From NCBI GenBank assembly GCA_026770025.1, contig JAMXDE010000007.1, positions 2,728,001 to 2,792,000 on the forward strand: 64,000 nucleotides of DNA. The letters are read 5' to 3'. The DNA is from Craspedostauros australis. Its lineage: Eukaryota > Bacillariophyta > Bacillariophyceae > Mastogloiales > Achnanthaceae. The notes beneath the pieces were generated by a model. That model was given only the letters and a program-made list of their open reading frames with translations. It ran no database searches and was not told the DNA's origin. How positions within the stretch are numbered: the first letter of the stretch is position 1; every line of letters starts with the position of its first letter. Positions 42,990 through 55,608 of the stretch are shown in pieces. The position numbers and the translations under genes are program-made.

Positions 42990-45900
42990 GCCGTCTGGTG
43001 CATAATATAATTTTCTCACATAGTCCCTACCTCAATGTCGTATTGTTCATCTGGTGTTGCACAAGTAGCTGCGTTGTTGTTTGTCATTTGCGTTGGTGCT
43101 ACCCGCAATGGAGTTTGTTGTGGCTGTCAGTGAATTGCAGAAGAGTGCGTACGCATGTGCGAGCACCCATGTTGTGAGAAGGAAAACGGAAAACAACACT
43201 GGCACCTCCAAAGAAAAGACTACAACAACCATGTAGCACGAATGGCCAACACAACACTGTTATGGTTTCACAACACAATGCATGTTTAGCTGTTCACTGC
43301 AATGCACCTTGCTTGAGGGTGGCATGTAGATAATGCGGATGTACGAAAAGGAGCATGGCATCCCCACCAGCTTCGGAGTGTTTTGCGTTGCCTAGAAGGT
43401 CGACACTAAAATGCCCCACTGTATGTTGATGATCTCAACAGAACTGACAATACGAGCATGCACATGAACCTCATTCCCAACAACAAGGATAGTCATTGAC
43501 ATGTCAACGAAGGAACGAACGGCTGTACCAACACACCTGACAACAACAAAAGAAGGACACCAAAATCCAGAGAGACGGTGTGGACAGAATCACCTCCGTT
43601 GCAATCCTACCATGGCGGTCCTGGTCATTCGGAAACCAGGACAAGGAGTGCAAGCAAATGGACAGTTTTGTGCATGGAGGGAATGCAGCCACCCACAGGA
43701 AGCCCCTTGTTTGATCTGCATGATGGGCGAACACAACGTGTATCGAACACAAATTGAGGCATACAACGAACTACAGCCAAGCATTCCATTGTTGCTGTGG
43801 CACAGTGGCAACCAAGCAACTAATTCACCGGACATCATTGCTGGTGCAGGAAGAACTGTTGGAACAGACGAATTCCAGTTGCATCGCATACAGGAGCCAC
43901 CCATGGACGAAACACTGTTGCAGTGGTGATGTTGGTGTACCTGTTGTTGTTGTTGTTATTGTTGTGGTTGTGGTTGTGATTGTGATTGTAACAGGAACGA
44001 AGTGCTCTGTGGAGCAATGATCTCTGTGGAGAGTGTTGGGGTTGTGAGTTTTGTGTGCTCTGCGCTGGCCCAAGACAGCAGCCTTGTTTTGCGCGGACCG
44101 GAGACGAAAACACGCTCAGCAAACACCGACACAGTGTAAAGTGGGGAAATGGAGCAATGACGAAGAGCGAAAGCAACTCGGGCGAATTTTGGGGGGAAAG
44201 CACCAATTATCCAAAAAAGAACAAAAATGCCATATTATTCCGTCGAGGATAAGAACTAGGCGGAAACAAGCGATTTATGACTTAAACGCTATGAAATAGA
44301 GCCAATTATTGCATTTTGAACTGCCCCCCTAGTCGATTAGTGACACAAGGTCTCAAAATCACTTCGCCAATAAATGTCAATGACCGCATCATGTGCGCAA
44401 GCAAGAACGCATCGATTGTCCGCAGTTCTCGTTCAGACAGATTATCCCAAGGTGGCCAACCAACATCGTCCGCTTCTACTTCCTCGCCACGCGGTTCCTG
44501 GGATGTTGGCACGACCAAAGGATGGTGACCTTGTGTTGGCACGCGGCGGCGCCACGCAGTAGATCATGCAGGAGTGTGGAGGGCATGTGATACACGATCA
44601 TACTCGTCCGTATGGGGATCCGTAGAATGCGGCGGAATTGGACACGTGGGGCGACGGCTGGCCACCAGTAGTCGGGCATGGGTGTATTGGTACCAAAGAG
44701 GCTGTGTGAGTGGAGAGCAAGAACTGCTGAGGATTACGACCTCCTCCACTCCAAGATGTCGTTCACAAAATCGCGCCTCCGCATCCAGCGGGACCCTGTG
44801 GCGTCTTGGATCGAACACGAGTTCCCTATCAGGACGAATAAGAACGACTATAGCTCATGTGGTCTTGTGTGGTCGTGTCGCCGCGTATTCAATCGCAAGA
44901 CAAAGAACGCGTTAAACCCTTTGGTTGCTGCGAGGTAGCTCAACTCCTAACCTGCTTGGATGACTGGCATCATCCTGTGTTGGTAGCGACGATGGATACA
45001 GTACTCTCTCGCCTTCGTTGTTCATTGCAACCACCGTCGCAAAAGCACGTTTCGCGAGTGATCATTCCAGGAATCAACATGTTCGCCAAGGCCTCGTCTT
45101 CGGATTTGCGGGCACAGCGTTTACCAATCACTGTTCGCGTGGTTCGATCTAGATTTACTCCACCTGGAGCACACGCATGAAGGAGATGCCTCCGATGCAC
45201 CAGCCAGCACCAGGCGATTCCTTCCTCCTGCTCGACATGGATGCTCTGTCTGCGAAATGTCAGAGTTGGGGACTATCGTTCTTCGACTTTCTGCTGCGGA
45301 ACCTTTGTGCACTGCAACGCAGGAACCTTCTCGCAATAGTTTTACCGGTCACATCCTCGCCATCCATTTCCTGTGATGTCGATGCGTGGTTGTCTTCGTG
45401 GCTTTGGCCAGCTTACCTCATACGGGCTAGTCGTACCCTCTTCGGTACGGTACTTTGAAGTTCCTCTCACGCGATGTTCAGAAACCATACACTATTATAC
45501 ATCAGCCATCCTCGGCATTCATTCGAAGTCTTGCACGAGTGCGAATACATCCATGGAACTAAGATCAGCTTCTACCTTCACTCTAGCTCGTATGTGTTCA
45601 TCTCGCATCCTGCGCATTGGTTGGCCACTGAGATGGAGCCCATGCATGACCCAATCGGTGGTGAGCCAACCGCCAGCATCATCTCGTCGGGCTTGTCATT
45701 TGCTATGTGCTTGCAACGACCTCTTCGTCTGTAAATGTTGCCCCTGCACATCCTTCTACCCATGTCCCCATGCTCAGAAGGGGTCACTGATTAGCTTCGC
45801 TTTGAAGAAGACGGGGAAGAAGGAAGGAAGCGGCGCTGGGTCACAGCCGTGCACTTGCATTGAGTACTTATGCTTTGCCTAGCAATGCTGGTCTCTGTGC

Positions 45901-47202
45901 TTGCAGCAACTTGGATGCATGCTCAGCAAGCCGACCATGGTGGCGATGACGATGACGGTGTTGACGTTGGTATTCTCTTGATGATGACGATGGAAATCAT
46001 CGTGCGATTGCATCAAAACAGCGGCGAAGATCCATGCTTCAATCACCAACGGGATCGCTTTCTGCTCTTCCAAAGGAAACTCTTGTCGCCCTTCTCTGGC
46101 ATCTTGCTTCAGACATCGCCATTTGGACCGTTGCGTTGTGTCTGCTGAATTTTAAACTGAGCAACAGCGCCGTGCAGTTCCTCAGAACAGAGTCGGTCCG
46201 TCGATGAAGCTGCCATGTCCGATCATCTTGCGAATCTCTCTCCCTGGCAATGCGTACTGGTAGTCGTATGTACGTATGTCAGCGCTTGGCCCTTCATCAC
46301 GAACTGATCGGAATGGATGGTGGAACGTGGGATTGAATTGATCGAGAGTCCATGAACTTGATACGGTTGCTTCTGTTGAATCCTCGTCAGATTCATTGCA
46401 TGTGCCCCTGTTTTGGAACTGTAGTGTGATGTTGCGGAGTTGTGAAGTTGTGGAACTGTGGTGTTGACCGTGCTCTTCTCATTCGTCTCCTTTTGTGTTT
46501 CTGAAAATGTGAGAAGGGTGCGCCTTGCTGCCGATTTTCAAACGTGGATGCGCCGGCCGGGTTTCACTCGTGTACTTTGCACGCAACTCACATTTTCCAA
46601 GCACGAGACGAAGAAATGTGAACTCGGGCCTGCATGAAGAGGTGCACCAAGTCAAGTTCAACCACACGAAGTTGAAAATTTGGTTCCATCGTACGTTAGA
46701 CGATGGTCGAAAGACAGAAGGGGTGCACGACCACACCATAACGCAACGCGTTGCCAACAAACAACGACGGCTGCGGAAACCTGCGCCAATCCCACCCTCC
46801 TCTCAGCTAGTCGATCAATCAGTCAGTCAGACAGGCATTGGAGATTGATCAATCAATCGTTCAAGAGACATCACCAATTTCGGGAGGAAATCCACGATCA
46901 CTCCGTCATCCCACTGTGAACTCAACCAGCGTTGTAGTTGGCTTGGACAAAGCGCGCAAGAGCGCTCATACCAGACGACACTGGCTGATTCGTTCGTAGT
47001 TCGAAGTTGGAAGTTGTGGCAGAGTAGCAGCACTTCCATGCCACAAAGCACGACAAGTTGACAGACAATCAGAAGACCCCCTCCCCTTCTCTGCCTTGCG
47101 ACCGCGCATACTTCTGGTGAAAGCAAACAACTTCAGGTTCCAACACAAACGCAAGCACGTTCGCATCTACATCCACATCAGCAAGGTCCGGTCATCTGCA
47201 CC
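42990..47202. other. no confident gene; weak coding traces
   Basis: At 43501-43929 a 142-codon frame has no recognised domain. At 43935-43990 there is a GTT/GTG-rich simple repeat. At 44324-44332 a C6 run followed by TAG is oriented inward relative to the CTAG-G run at 36116. Between 44560 and 45740 several plus-strand frames (for example 44678-44938, 45177-45458 and 45474-45734) have protein-like composition but fall in different frames with no clear splice pattern, perhaps a decayed gene. An 11-bp inverted repeat (GAAAATGTGAG) lies at 46503 and 46587. Confidence 0.4.
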
Positions 47203-50200
47203 ATGGACCCTCGCCAAGGCAACCGAAGAAGCTCGATGGTATCTCCTGGAAGGTCTCAGCGACGATCATCGTCGCAGGAGATGAGGATCGGGGTGAGCCA
47301 AGAGCCTCAACCACCGCCGATGGACGCTGCGCAAAGACGCAGGCTGCAGCAAATTCAGAGGCAGCAGATGCTGCAATCACGCCAGCCTCGAAGTGTGATG
47401 ATCCAGCATGGCACGTCCGCGCGGCCAGCACAGTCCAATCAGCGCAACGCTCCGCAGCGACCCACTTCAGCTCGGAATGTGAACGGCAACGCAAATAGCA
47501 ACCAACGCTCACAAGCACGAGCGGGAAGTGCCCCACGTTCAGAACGATCTCTGAGATCACAGCATCAGCTCCCTGCGGTTGGTGCCAACAACCCTGCCAA
47601 GGCACGTCCCATGCAACGGCAAGTGCAGCAGAATCCACCGATGAATGAGGTCGATAGGGAGATCGCGATGAGGATGGAACACCATCGGCAGATGATCCTC
47701 GCCAACAGCGCCCCGTCGAAGAATCAGACCACAGCTGCGACCAGCGCAAGAAGCAATTCTCAGCGCCGCCAGGTCCAGCAGGGTAAGAGCAGTCGCAAAC
47801 AACCAGCCCCGACGCAAGACTCTGTGCGCAGCCGCAGCCGCAATCGCAGCACCAGTCGCAACCGCGGAAGCTTCATCCGCTCGGTGTCTGCGACGCGTTC
47901 GCGCAGCATGTCGAGAGAAGGGCGCACGAGCAAGAAGCAATTGTCCGATGCCGCGCGCGAAGCATTGGGCACGGCGCCTCCGGATGCCACCGAGGAGGCG
48001 GCCAAGATAGATGCGGATGAGAAGAGGGAGCACATGAAACTGGCGCAACAGCGGCAACGAGAGCTGCAGGATTTGCACAAGCGCATGGAGCAGCAGAAGC
48101 AACTTCACATCCAGCAACGGCGCGAGGCCATCGCCAAAGGAAAAGCTGCCGCTGCAGCGGAAGCAGCCACAGCCACTGTGCCACGGAAGGCGGCATCGAA
48201 CACGAACAACTCCAAGGGCAGCGCCAGATCCATCTTTCCCTCCATGCAGCGTCCAAAGAACAACGAAGGTAAGCCAAACAATCAGAACCAGCAGGTACAA
48301 CAGGCGAAACCAAGACCGGCGCCGCTGACCCCTGCGAGACGGGAGCAGCTCAAGAAGCAGCTGCAAGAGCATGCGGTGCAGCGCACGGAAGAGGTGAGAC
48401 AGGGCAAGAACCCAACCAAGATCCGACAGAAGATCAGCGAAGCTGCGACTCCGAGTGCACAGCATCGGGCACCTCCTGCAAAGCGTGCACCGAAGGGAGC
48501 AGGAGCAGCAACATCCAATCGATCGCAGCCGGCGAAGAAAGCCAAGACTAAGAATTCAACGCGATCGGATCATCATGACATCGAACACGCCAGCCAAACT
48601 CCGAGCAAGCATCAGCAGGGTCCCATCACCGATGAAGAACCGACGGCAAGCAACAGAAACAAGAGTGCAGCGCCCAAGAGAGGTGATCGTTCCAAGCTGT
48701 ACTGGACGTTCTTGCTGCTCGGCCTGGTCCTTGCGCTCACCGGAGCAGCAATGTCCTATGTCCGTTACCGCATGCGCAATAATAGTGGCAGCGCCGCGGC
48801 GACACAAAATGAAGGCAGCGGCGGTCAGAATCCAAGTACTGATGGTTCGCCAACCAGCTCACCCAATCTTGCCCCGTCGGTCGATGGCGGAAAAGATGAT
48901 GAGGACGAAGATGAAGATGACAAGAAGACGCCCAACAATGAATGGCAGGAGCGCATGGAGGGCATGATCCGCCGTGCCACCACGGATGAGACTGTCTTTG
49001 ATGCAAAAGACTCGCCACAAGCAAAAGCGCTCCACTGGATGCTCCAGGTCGATCCGTTGGATTACAATATCGTCAACGCACGTGTGTTGCAACGATACGC
49101 CCTGGCTGCGTTCTACTTCAGTACCGGTGGAGAGGATTCGTGGCAAGACAATGACTGGATGGAATCTGATGAATGCGACGGATCTGCATGGTTCGGCACG
49201 AGCTGCAACGAAGATAGGCAAGTGCGGGCAATCGCCTTCGGTAAGTCAAGTTGTTTGCACACATGGTGGTACTGCTTTGCCTTCAACGATGCCCACTACG
49301 TGTATCTTGTATGCCGAGAATAAAACTGGTGGCACGATGCGTGCTGGCATGTCATAACACGACATGCTACATCGTGCAACGTCGCATGACATGTGACATC
49401 AAATTTCATGTCACTCCATTCACCCCTCACCTGGTCTTTGTTTCTAACTCCAATTCCACCTGATTGTGCATAACAACAGATAATCATGGCCTTGTTGGTT
49501 CCATCCCCGAGGAGATCGGTCTTCTCAGCATGCTGGAGAACCTCATCATCAAGAACAATCTTCAACTCGTCGGCCCCATCCCATTGTCGCTGGGAAAGCT
49601 CGCGGCGCTGCGACAGCTCGGTTTGTACAGCAACCGGCTAACAGGGTCCCTCCCACCCGAACTCAGCGAGGCGTACAACCTCAAATACCTCAACCTCGAA
49701 GACAACCGTCTCGGTGGCACCATTCCAACAGAATACGAACGCTTCTTCAGCTTGCGGATGCTCTCGTTGTCCAATAACTTCTTACGTGGCGACATTCCGT
49801 TCCATGAATTGGCACGAACGGACGTCGAGCATTTGAGCTTGAGCAACAACAAGCTGACGGGCACGATGGATGGCAGCATCCAGCACTTCGTGTACTTGAA
49901 GGATTTGATGCTGGACAAGAACGAATTGAAAGGAGCGATTCCAAGCGAGATTGGACTGCTGACAACGTTGAGTAAGTGCTACAAACTGTCTCAGAGCATG
50001 CCTGTCTGTGTTGTTTGGTGACTGCATGATTCAATGCATGTGAGCCGAGAGCAATAGGAAGGAAACAATTACTCACATTCGCACTCGCACTCACACTCGC
50101 CAATACTGTTGCCATCGCGTCTTCCGTATCCGACGAAAATCCGTATCATTCACCCCACTCCGTTCCAAACACATTCAATAGCCAACTTGGACTTGTCGCA

Positions 50201-51133
50201 CAACAATTTTGATGGGCTCCTCCCGCCGCAGATTGGAAAGCTCCGGTTCTTGAAGTCGCTGGCATTGAGCAACAACGAGCTGTCCGGCGATCTTCCTCAG
50301 AACGTCGGTTTGCTGGTCTATCTTCAGTATCTGAACATGTCTGCCAACAAGTTCTCTGGACGGGTTCCCAACATTTCCAACCTCGCGCAGCTCAAGTACC
50401 TTCACTTGTCGGATAATGACCTCACAGGCCCCTTCCCAGAAGCTATCCAACAGTTGTTGAATGTTGGTAAGTTGCTAAATGACGAGGATGCTTGAATATG
50501 GTCGTGTTGCGATATGCAAGCTTGGATGCTATTATTATGATGACCACGGTCGCTGGCTGTGTGCGGGATTTTGCTTCGCCAAAGTGACAGCTGATTTCGT
50601 TTCCAAGATACTGACTGATACATCCATCTTTGTTGCAATGTCCCATACTCTACAATTCTTTCACGAATGCACGCGCAGAGGTGATTTACCTGAGCGGCAA
50701 CAAGCTCAGTGGCAGCATCCCAGCCACCATTGATCGTCTGAGCAACTCCGTGCGTGGGCTCTACTTGTCCGATAACAACTTCGGCGGTCCCATCCCGTTT
50801 GCATTCTGCGATTTCTTCGACCTCGAGGCGCTCTTCTTGGACAGCAACCGGCTGGATGGAAGGATCCCTGCATGCTTGGGCGAGCTGACGCGCCTGCGAC
50901 AGCTGTACGTCTTCCGCAACCGGCTGATGGGTGAGATTCCGAGCACGTTGTCCAAGCTGAGCCGCTTGACAGGGCTTGGACTTGAGGCGAACAACTTTGA
51001 TGGCAAGGTGCCCGATGAAATCTGCGTGCGCGATGTGGAGCTGTGGGCCGACTGCAACACCCAACCGGATGGCGGTGCTGCCGTGACATGTGCCTGTTGT
51101 GACGTGTGCTGTCCTGGCAGCGATTGCATTTAG
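47203..51133 (+). CDS. single-pass membrane leucine-rich-repeat protein (four exons, 1089 aa)
   Basis: Exons are 47203-49240, 49480-49971, 50182-50466 and 50679-51133. All three introns (239, 210 and 212 bp) start GTAAG, end AG, and keep the frame in the same phase. Residues 1-495 are disordered, basic and rich in Gln, Ser and Arg, with RS-like stretches (RSRSRNRS). One hydrophobic span (about 499-520, FLLLGLVLALTG) follows, then an acidic spacer. A cap like the plant LRR N-terminal motif (WMESDECDGSAWFGTSC) lies near 655, and about 14 LRRs of the N-x-L-x-G-x-IP type run from 680 to 1060. The end is Cys-rich (CACCDVCC). With no signal peptide it is probably type II, repeats outside. No kinase domain is present. 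Confidence 0.9.
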
Positions 51134-52126
51134 CCCGAAGAAACAAACAATCGCAGACACACAGACACACGCATAGAGTAAGAGAGAGAGAGAGACCGGA
51201 TCGGCTGTTTGGAGTTCTTCGACAGCAGTTGAACAGCACAACTCAAATGAGACAAGCAACCGCAACGTGCGCGGGTGCATACACCTTTCCATAACAAGGA
51301 AAAGAAAACAAAAACGAGGAGAAGCTTCCTCTCCACGAGGAGAGATCACATCGTGTACAGTAAAGTAGTTTCAGACCATACCTATTCATACAAGTTGATA
51401 GAGTAGTTGGATGCTGCGCTGCGCTGTGCTGCGATGGGATGGGATCATCTCCTTCCTGCATCTTGATCTGTTCTTGGAATGAGTGTCCGTACTCTACGTC
51501 GTCATTGAAGGCGTTCTTGTGCATCTTTATTGCTGTGCGTTGCGAACCACCGCAGCATGCTTTGGATTGCGTGAATGGATCGTGGAGAGCATGATGTTTC
51601 GAAGGAAGTAGAATTGGGTGCTACTCTATCCCTGAGAGTCTTGCCCGAAAGCTTGTTGTTCTTACTGTGAGTTAATGTTCGGTTCGCGGTGGGTGTCAAG
51701 TCGGGTGGTTGTTGGGTCGGAGGCAATGAGATACAAGAAAAGAAGCAATGAGTGAGCCATGTTGTGCTGTCATGCGTGTATGTGCGCATCACGTCGCTTG
51801 GTGTGTAGGTGCGGAACTTACATCAATGTATGACTATCATGAAGTTGCAGATGGTGAGGGGTACAATTGAGCGTCGGTTATGAATGCGTGTGACGCACGG
51901 TGTTATGGATCGAAGCAATGGAACATGGTTTTATGCAGGTATGAGTTAGAAGGAAAGTCCAATGATGAACTGAGAAGTAGGGCGTTAGATGGGGCTTGGG
52001 TTGACGTGATCGAGCCAACCATGACAAGAGACAACACAGACGGGCAGAGCATAGAGCAGAGTGGGAGATTCGCCTGTGTCCCAAGATTACATCCGCAGAG
52101 CACACCACACGGCACGCGTCATTCAT
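51134..52126. other. intergenic, nothing recognised
   Basis: It contains a short GA repeat at 51181-51195. Open frames are short and unsupported. Confidence 0.5.
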
Positions 52127-52348
52127 TCAGTGCATTTGAATACGTACATCCTCCCATTCCTTGATCCATCTCATATCCTCCTCGTAGCGCACGTCTTCTT
52201 GGGACTTGTTCGTCGCTGGCGCCGTGGCAAGCGTACGCGGTCCGTCTCCGAGCGTCGACGTTCTTGCCACCTTGTCGATGATCTTTCCCAGGTCGATGGT
52301 CGTCGGCCTCGAGAAGTACGCTTGCGAAAAGTTGCCCCAGCCTGTCAT
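52127..52348 (-). CDS. small hypothetical protein (73 aa)
   Basis: I do not recognise it. The composition looks coding: MTGWGNFSQAYFSRPTTIDLGKI, then a charged C-terminus with EEDMRWIKEWEDV. It has no signal peptide or membrane span. An Asn/Gln-codon-rich leader precedes the ATG on the minus strand. A possible donor (GTACGTATT) lies close to the stop, so the real protein could continue into a further exon. A longer overlapping frame (52119-52649) is of lower quality. Confidence 0.45.
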   Translation of the reverse strand: MTGWGNFSQAYFSRPTTIDLGKIIDKVARTSTLGDGPRTLATAPATNKSQEDVRYEEDMRWIKEWEDVRIQMH

Positions 52349-53383
52349 TTTGGAAATCGTGTGGAGTAGAGTTTGGTTGCTGTTGTTGGTCGAGTTGGTT
52401 GCGTTGGTTGCTGCTGCTGATTATGAGAGCCCTGTTTCTGATTCCTCGAACTGGTGGCTGGTGGGTGTGGTGGCTGACCTGGTACGAGTTGCAGCGCAGG
52501 TACATGGTAGATGATGGCTGGCGAGTACGGTGGTTGGTGGGTGTGATGGGCGCCGCATCTTGTGCTGGTTGATGCCGGGGCACGTGGATCCCAGAATTTG
52601 GATTCGATTCCGCCGTGGTTGCCCAGTTCTCGTTCTCATTCCTTGACACCGGTCATCTTTTTCTTCGCGTTCTCATTTTTGGGAGAAACCGAACGCTAGA
52701 GGTCGATCGAGTCCAACAGGTAATCGTGACTCATACACAAGGGACTGGGTTGTTGCGACAGCAGGGTTCTCGTTGTGTGACATCATCAAGCATGCAAGAA
52801 GGTGACGACATCTTTCTTGGTTCGTTGCAGGCGCGCACACAGCCACGACGAGATTGTACTGGCGTGTTTGGTGCCTGAGCCACGAAGAGAAGAATGGAAT
52901 TCTCTCGGAAGGCGTGACGATGTGTTGAAAGGAGAACGCTGGAGATTCCACAGAAGCGTGTTGACAGAGCGCCAGCGCACAACTCTGCGTTGAGAAAGAT
53001 TGATGTCGTTGTTCCGCGGAGCGCTTTTGGTGATTCGCCTGCACGAAACGCTGGCTGCATTTGCGAGGCAGGATGTCACGTTCTTCCCAAGAGAAGGACC
53101 AACCCAATCTTCCACACATGAGCCCTGCACATCAACCAGCTCGCTGAGATCAGGCGAGGGAGATCAACGAGAAGACTGCCTTCTCGACCCACCACTGCCC
53201 GCATAATCTCAACATCCATCGACACCCATCGACACCCATCGACAACCATCGACAACCACCGCAAGCAGAGCAAAGGAAAGCAGAGACAGCACATCACAGA
53301 ACAAATAGCACATCACCCCATCAATCAGCGGCAACAGCAACAGCAAGTAATAGCAATAGCAAGCAGAAAACAGACAATCCAAG
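52349..53383. other. intergenic with short CATCGACA repeats
   Basis: No gene is supported. At about 53212-53262 an 11-bp unit of the ATCGACACCC/ATCGACAACC type repeats five times just upstream of the next ORF. Confidence 0.5.
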
Positions 53384-53665
53384 ATGACAATCGGAGCCCT
53401 CTTTTCGAAATCCTTTCACAGAACAATTCCGCGAGGCGATCCACCAATGGCCGGAGCGGGTGGAGACAGCACGGCAGGTGTCCCCACAGAGGTCGGAGAT
53501 GGCCCCAGATCCTTCTCTGCGGCCGTGTTGTTACCACCACCAGCATTCTCCGCCACAAGTCCAGCCCACACACCGTCATTTCCAACCGCAGTATCACCCG
53601 CGACGGACAAGGAGACGAAACGAATTGAAGATACGCGTCGGATGATGTATCTTCATCCGTGGTAG
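53384..53665 (+). CDS. small hypothetical protein (93 aa)
   Basis: It is not recognised. It starts MTIGALFSKSF after a CAGCAACAGCAA-type leader resembling a 5' UTR. The middle is Pro-, Ala- and Thr-rich and probably disordered, and it ends KRIEDTRRMMYLHPW. There is no membrane span. The defined leader and the non-repetitive ends support it; the lack of any known domain and its short length count against it. Confidence 0.4.
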   Translation: MTIGALFSKSFHRTIPRGDPPMAGAGGDSTAGVPTEVGDGPRSFSAAVLLPPPAFSATSPAHTPSFPTAVSPATDKETKRIEDTRRMMYLHPW

Positions 53666-54009
53666 CGATCTGTTCCCACAGATTTCTCTCTCTCTCGCTC
53701 CTGTTGCGAAGAGCATTTCTCTACTTTTTGAGTACGACACTCCATACCAAACACTACATCCAAACACTCCATCCAAACACAACCAGCCATCACAAAGCAA
53801 GCCAGGCACCGGCCTCTCGATTCAACATGAACTCATTCACTCGGACAACACCGAACCATACACGCGAACCAGGTACAAAGCGGAGCAAGAGGCAAATCGA
53901 AATGCATCCCTGGTCTTGATGCACGAGAATTCATTGATCAGCTGAACTCTCGCAGAACAGTACGCGTACATGCCATATCATAATAATCAAGAAACAAACA
54001 CAGCCATCG

Positions 54010-55608
54010 TCATTGAATCTTTTGCTTCTTGTTCTTCCTGGGAGTTTGTTCCTCCTCCTGTTCTTTCTGTTCCTCTTTGCGTTCTGCAATACTCCATTCT
54101 GCCTTCAGATTGCAAACGAACGGATGGTCCTCGCCGACGCAACCGCGCGATGTTTCGATCGCCGACTGCAACTGCTCCTTGCACTTATCCAGATCGCCAA
54201 CGCAATAGTAGTCATAAGCACAGGCTTGATGTTGCGTCGCCACCGTCATGGGATCCACCAGCTCGACGCGATCCAAGAACAGCAAGTGATGCTGTACGGC
54301 GTCTTCGTGTTTGTGTTGCAGACTATCAATCATGGCCAACAGGCGATGCAGCTCCAAAGCTACCTCGTGGTGATGCGAAATGCCTTGATTGCTGACGCCG
54401 CGTTGCAGCATCTGCATCATGCCGCGGGCTTGGTGCAAGATGTCGTCATCCATAGTGATGGTGTTGGACGAGTCTACCGCCTTGATACGCAACGACATGG
54501 CCCACGGTTGCAACCTGCTAGACCATTCGTGTTGTATGGCGCGCAAGGTATGGATATCGTGACCGGCTGGCAGTTGCAGTTTGCAATCCTTGTTGCACAC
54601 AATGCAGTTGCATTGGAAACCGTATCCATCCTGCAGCAGCTGTTGTCGTTCCGAACGATCCATGCCGGACATGGGAATATAGCTGACCGTGATGAGTACG
54701 TCCGTCCCGTCAATAGCTTCCATCAAATGCACACGCGCACGCATCCAACCATCGCCATCGCCGACGACGCACGAGAGAAAGGCGTTGGGTTGACAGGCAT
54801 GATTGTAGAAGGAATGTTCCAAGAAGATGGCCTTGCCCAGCATCTGATCGCCCAGCGGCCTCGTGAAGTCCACGACGGCGTGGCCGCAGCCGATGATGCG
54901 ACCCAACGCAGCACCGAAGTTGTTCATGGATAGCCAAGAATAGTCCGGTTTGGGATCCTGCGATGCAGTCTGATTGTCATCACTCTGAACCGATGACTGT
55001 AGCAACCGCTGCGTGGATTGCAGCAGCAATTGAATGGCCGGATCCGAGCCGACATCGGCCGCATACAGGGCATCGAAGAGTTCCCAATTCAATGATTCTT
55101 GTTGTTGTTGTGCATGCTGTCGTGACTCCTTGTACCGCCGAAATAACAATCGCACCGCCAACAGGAGGGTGGTGTCAATCTCAGCATCGTCCGTCGACGT
55201 CAGCTGCCCCATCGCCTGCCGCATGCATCGCAGCACGTCGCATTCGCTGATAGCATCGCCATACTTCGTTGAATGATACAACTCGCAATCACCGCAGACG
55301 GAGACGCACTCGCACCGCGTGCAGAATGTTGCATCGCGCCCGCAGCAGATCGCACAGTGCGTCCTTCGATGTGCGGGATCCAAGGCAATCGCGGCGGCAC
55401 GGCATTGCAGCACATCGAATCCATCGGAAATGGCCGCAACGCCTGCGTTGGGTTGATGGATTGCCGTCAATTGATTGTTGGATGCTTTGCGTAAGGCATC
55501 TTGGATGCAACGCAGGCGTTTGTCTTGTTGTGAAAGCGTTGGTTTGGATCTGTGGTGTTGTGTGGGCGCGACATCAGTCGATTTGAGGTTTGGATCTTCG
55601 TCTGCCAT
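54010..55608 (-). CDS. SET-domain protein with MYND-like zinc cluster, SMYD type (532 aa)
   Basis: This is a probable protein-lysine methyltransferase of the SMYD class. The start was chosen at MADEDPNLKS; 24 further codons upstream are open but unlikely. A MYND-like cluster lies near residues 85-125 (CAICC, CTRCECVSVCGDC, ending in SEC). The SET core has FLEHSFYNHACQPNAF, matching the NH-C-PN signature for cofactor binding, then the DVLITVSYIP block. The post-SET zinc motif is CNCIVC. The C-terminus has helical repeats and ends in a basic tail (RKNKKQKIQ), a possible nuclear signal. It is single exon. A second SMYD-like gene lies 5 kb away on the same strand. Confidence 0.85.
   Translation of the reverse strand: MADEDPNLKSTDVAPTQHHRSKPTLSQQDKRLRCIQDALRKASNNQLTAIHQPNAGVAAISDGFDVLQCRAAAIALDPAHRRTHCAICCGRDATFCTRCECVSVCGDCELYHSTKYGDAISECDVLRCMRQAMGQLTSTDDAEIDTTLLLAVRLLFRRYKESRQHAQQQQESLNWELFDALYAADVGSDPAIQLLLQSTQRLLQSSVQSDDNQTASQDPKPDYSWLSMNNFGAALGRIIGCGHAVVDFTRPLGDQMLGKAIFLEHSFYNHACQPNAFLSCVVGDGDGWMRARVHLMEAIDGTDVLITVSYIPMSGMDRSERQQLLQDGYGFQCNCIVCNKDCKLQLPAGHDIHTLRAIQHEWSSRLQPWAMSLRIKAVDSSNTITMDDDILHQARGMMQMLQRGVSNQGISHHHEVALELHRLLAMIDSLQHKHEDAVQHHLLFLDRVELVDPMTVATQHQACAYDYYCVGDLDKCKEQLQSAIETSRGCVGEDHPFVCNLKAEWSIAERKEEQKEQEEEQTPRKNKKQKIQ

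Noticed and set aside
36116..44332. Firm terminal inverted repeats for the DDE transposon
   Set aside because: Only CTA-G(n) tips match; inner sequence and 3-bp flanks do not agree, so the ends remain unassigned.
54013..54933. 306-codon plus-strand ORF
   Set aside because: Antisense to the SET/MYND gene, which has clear domain motifs.
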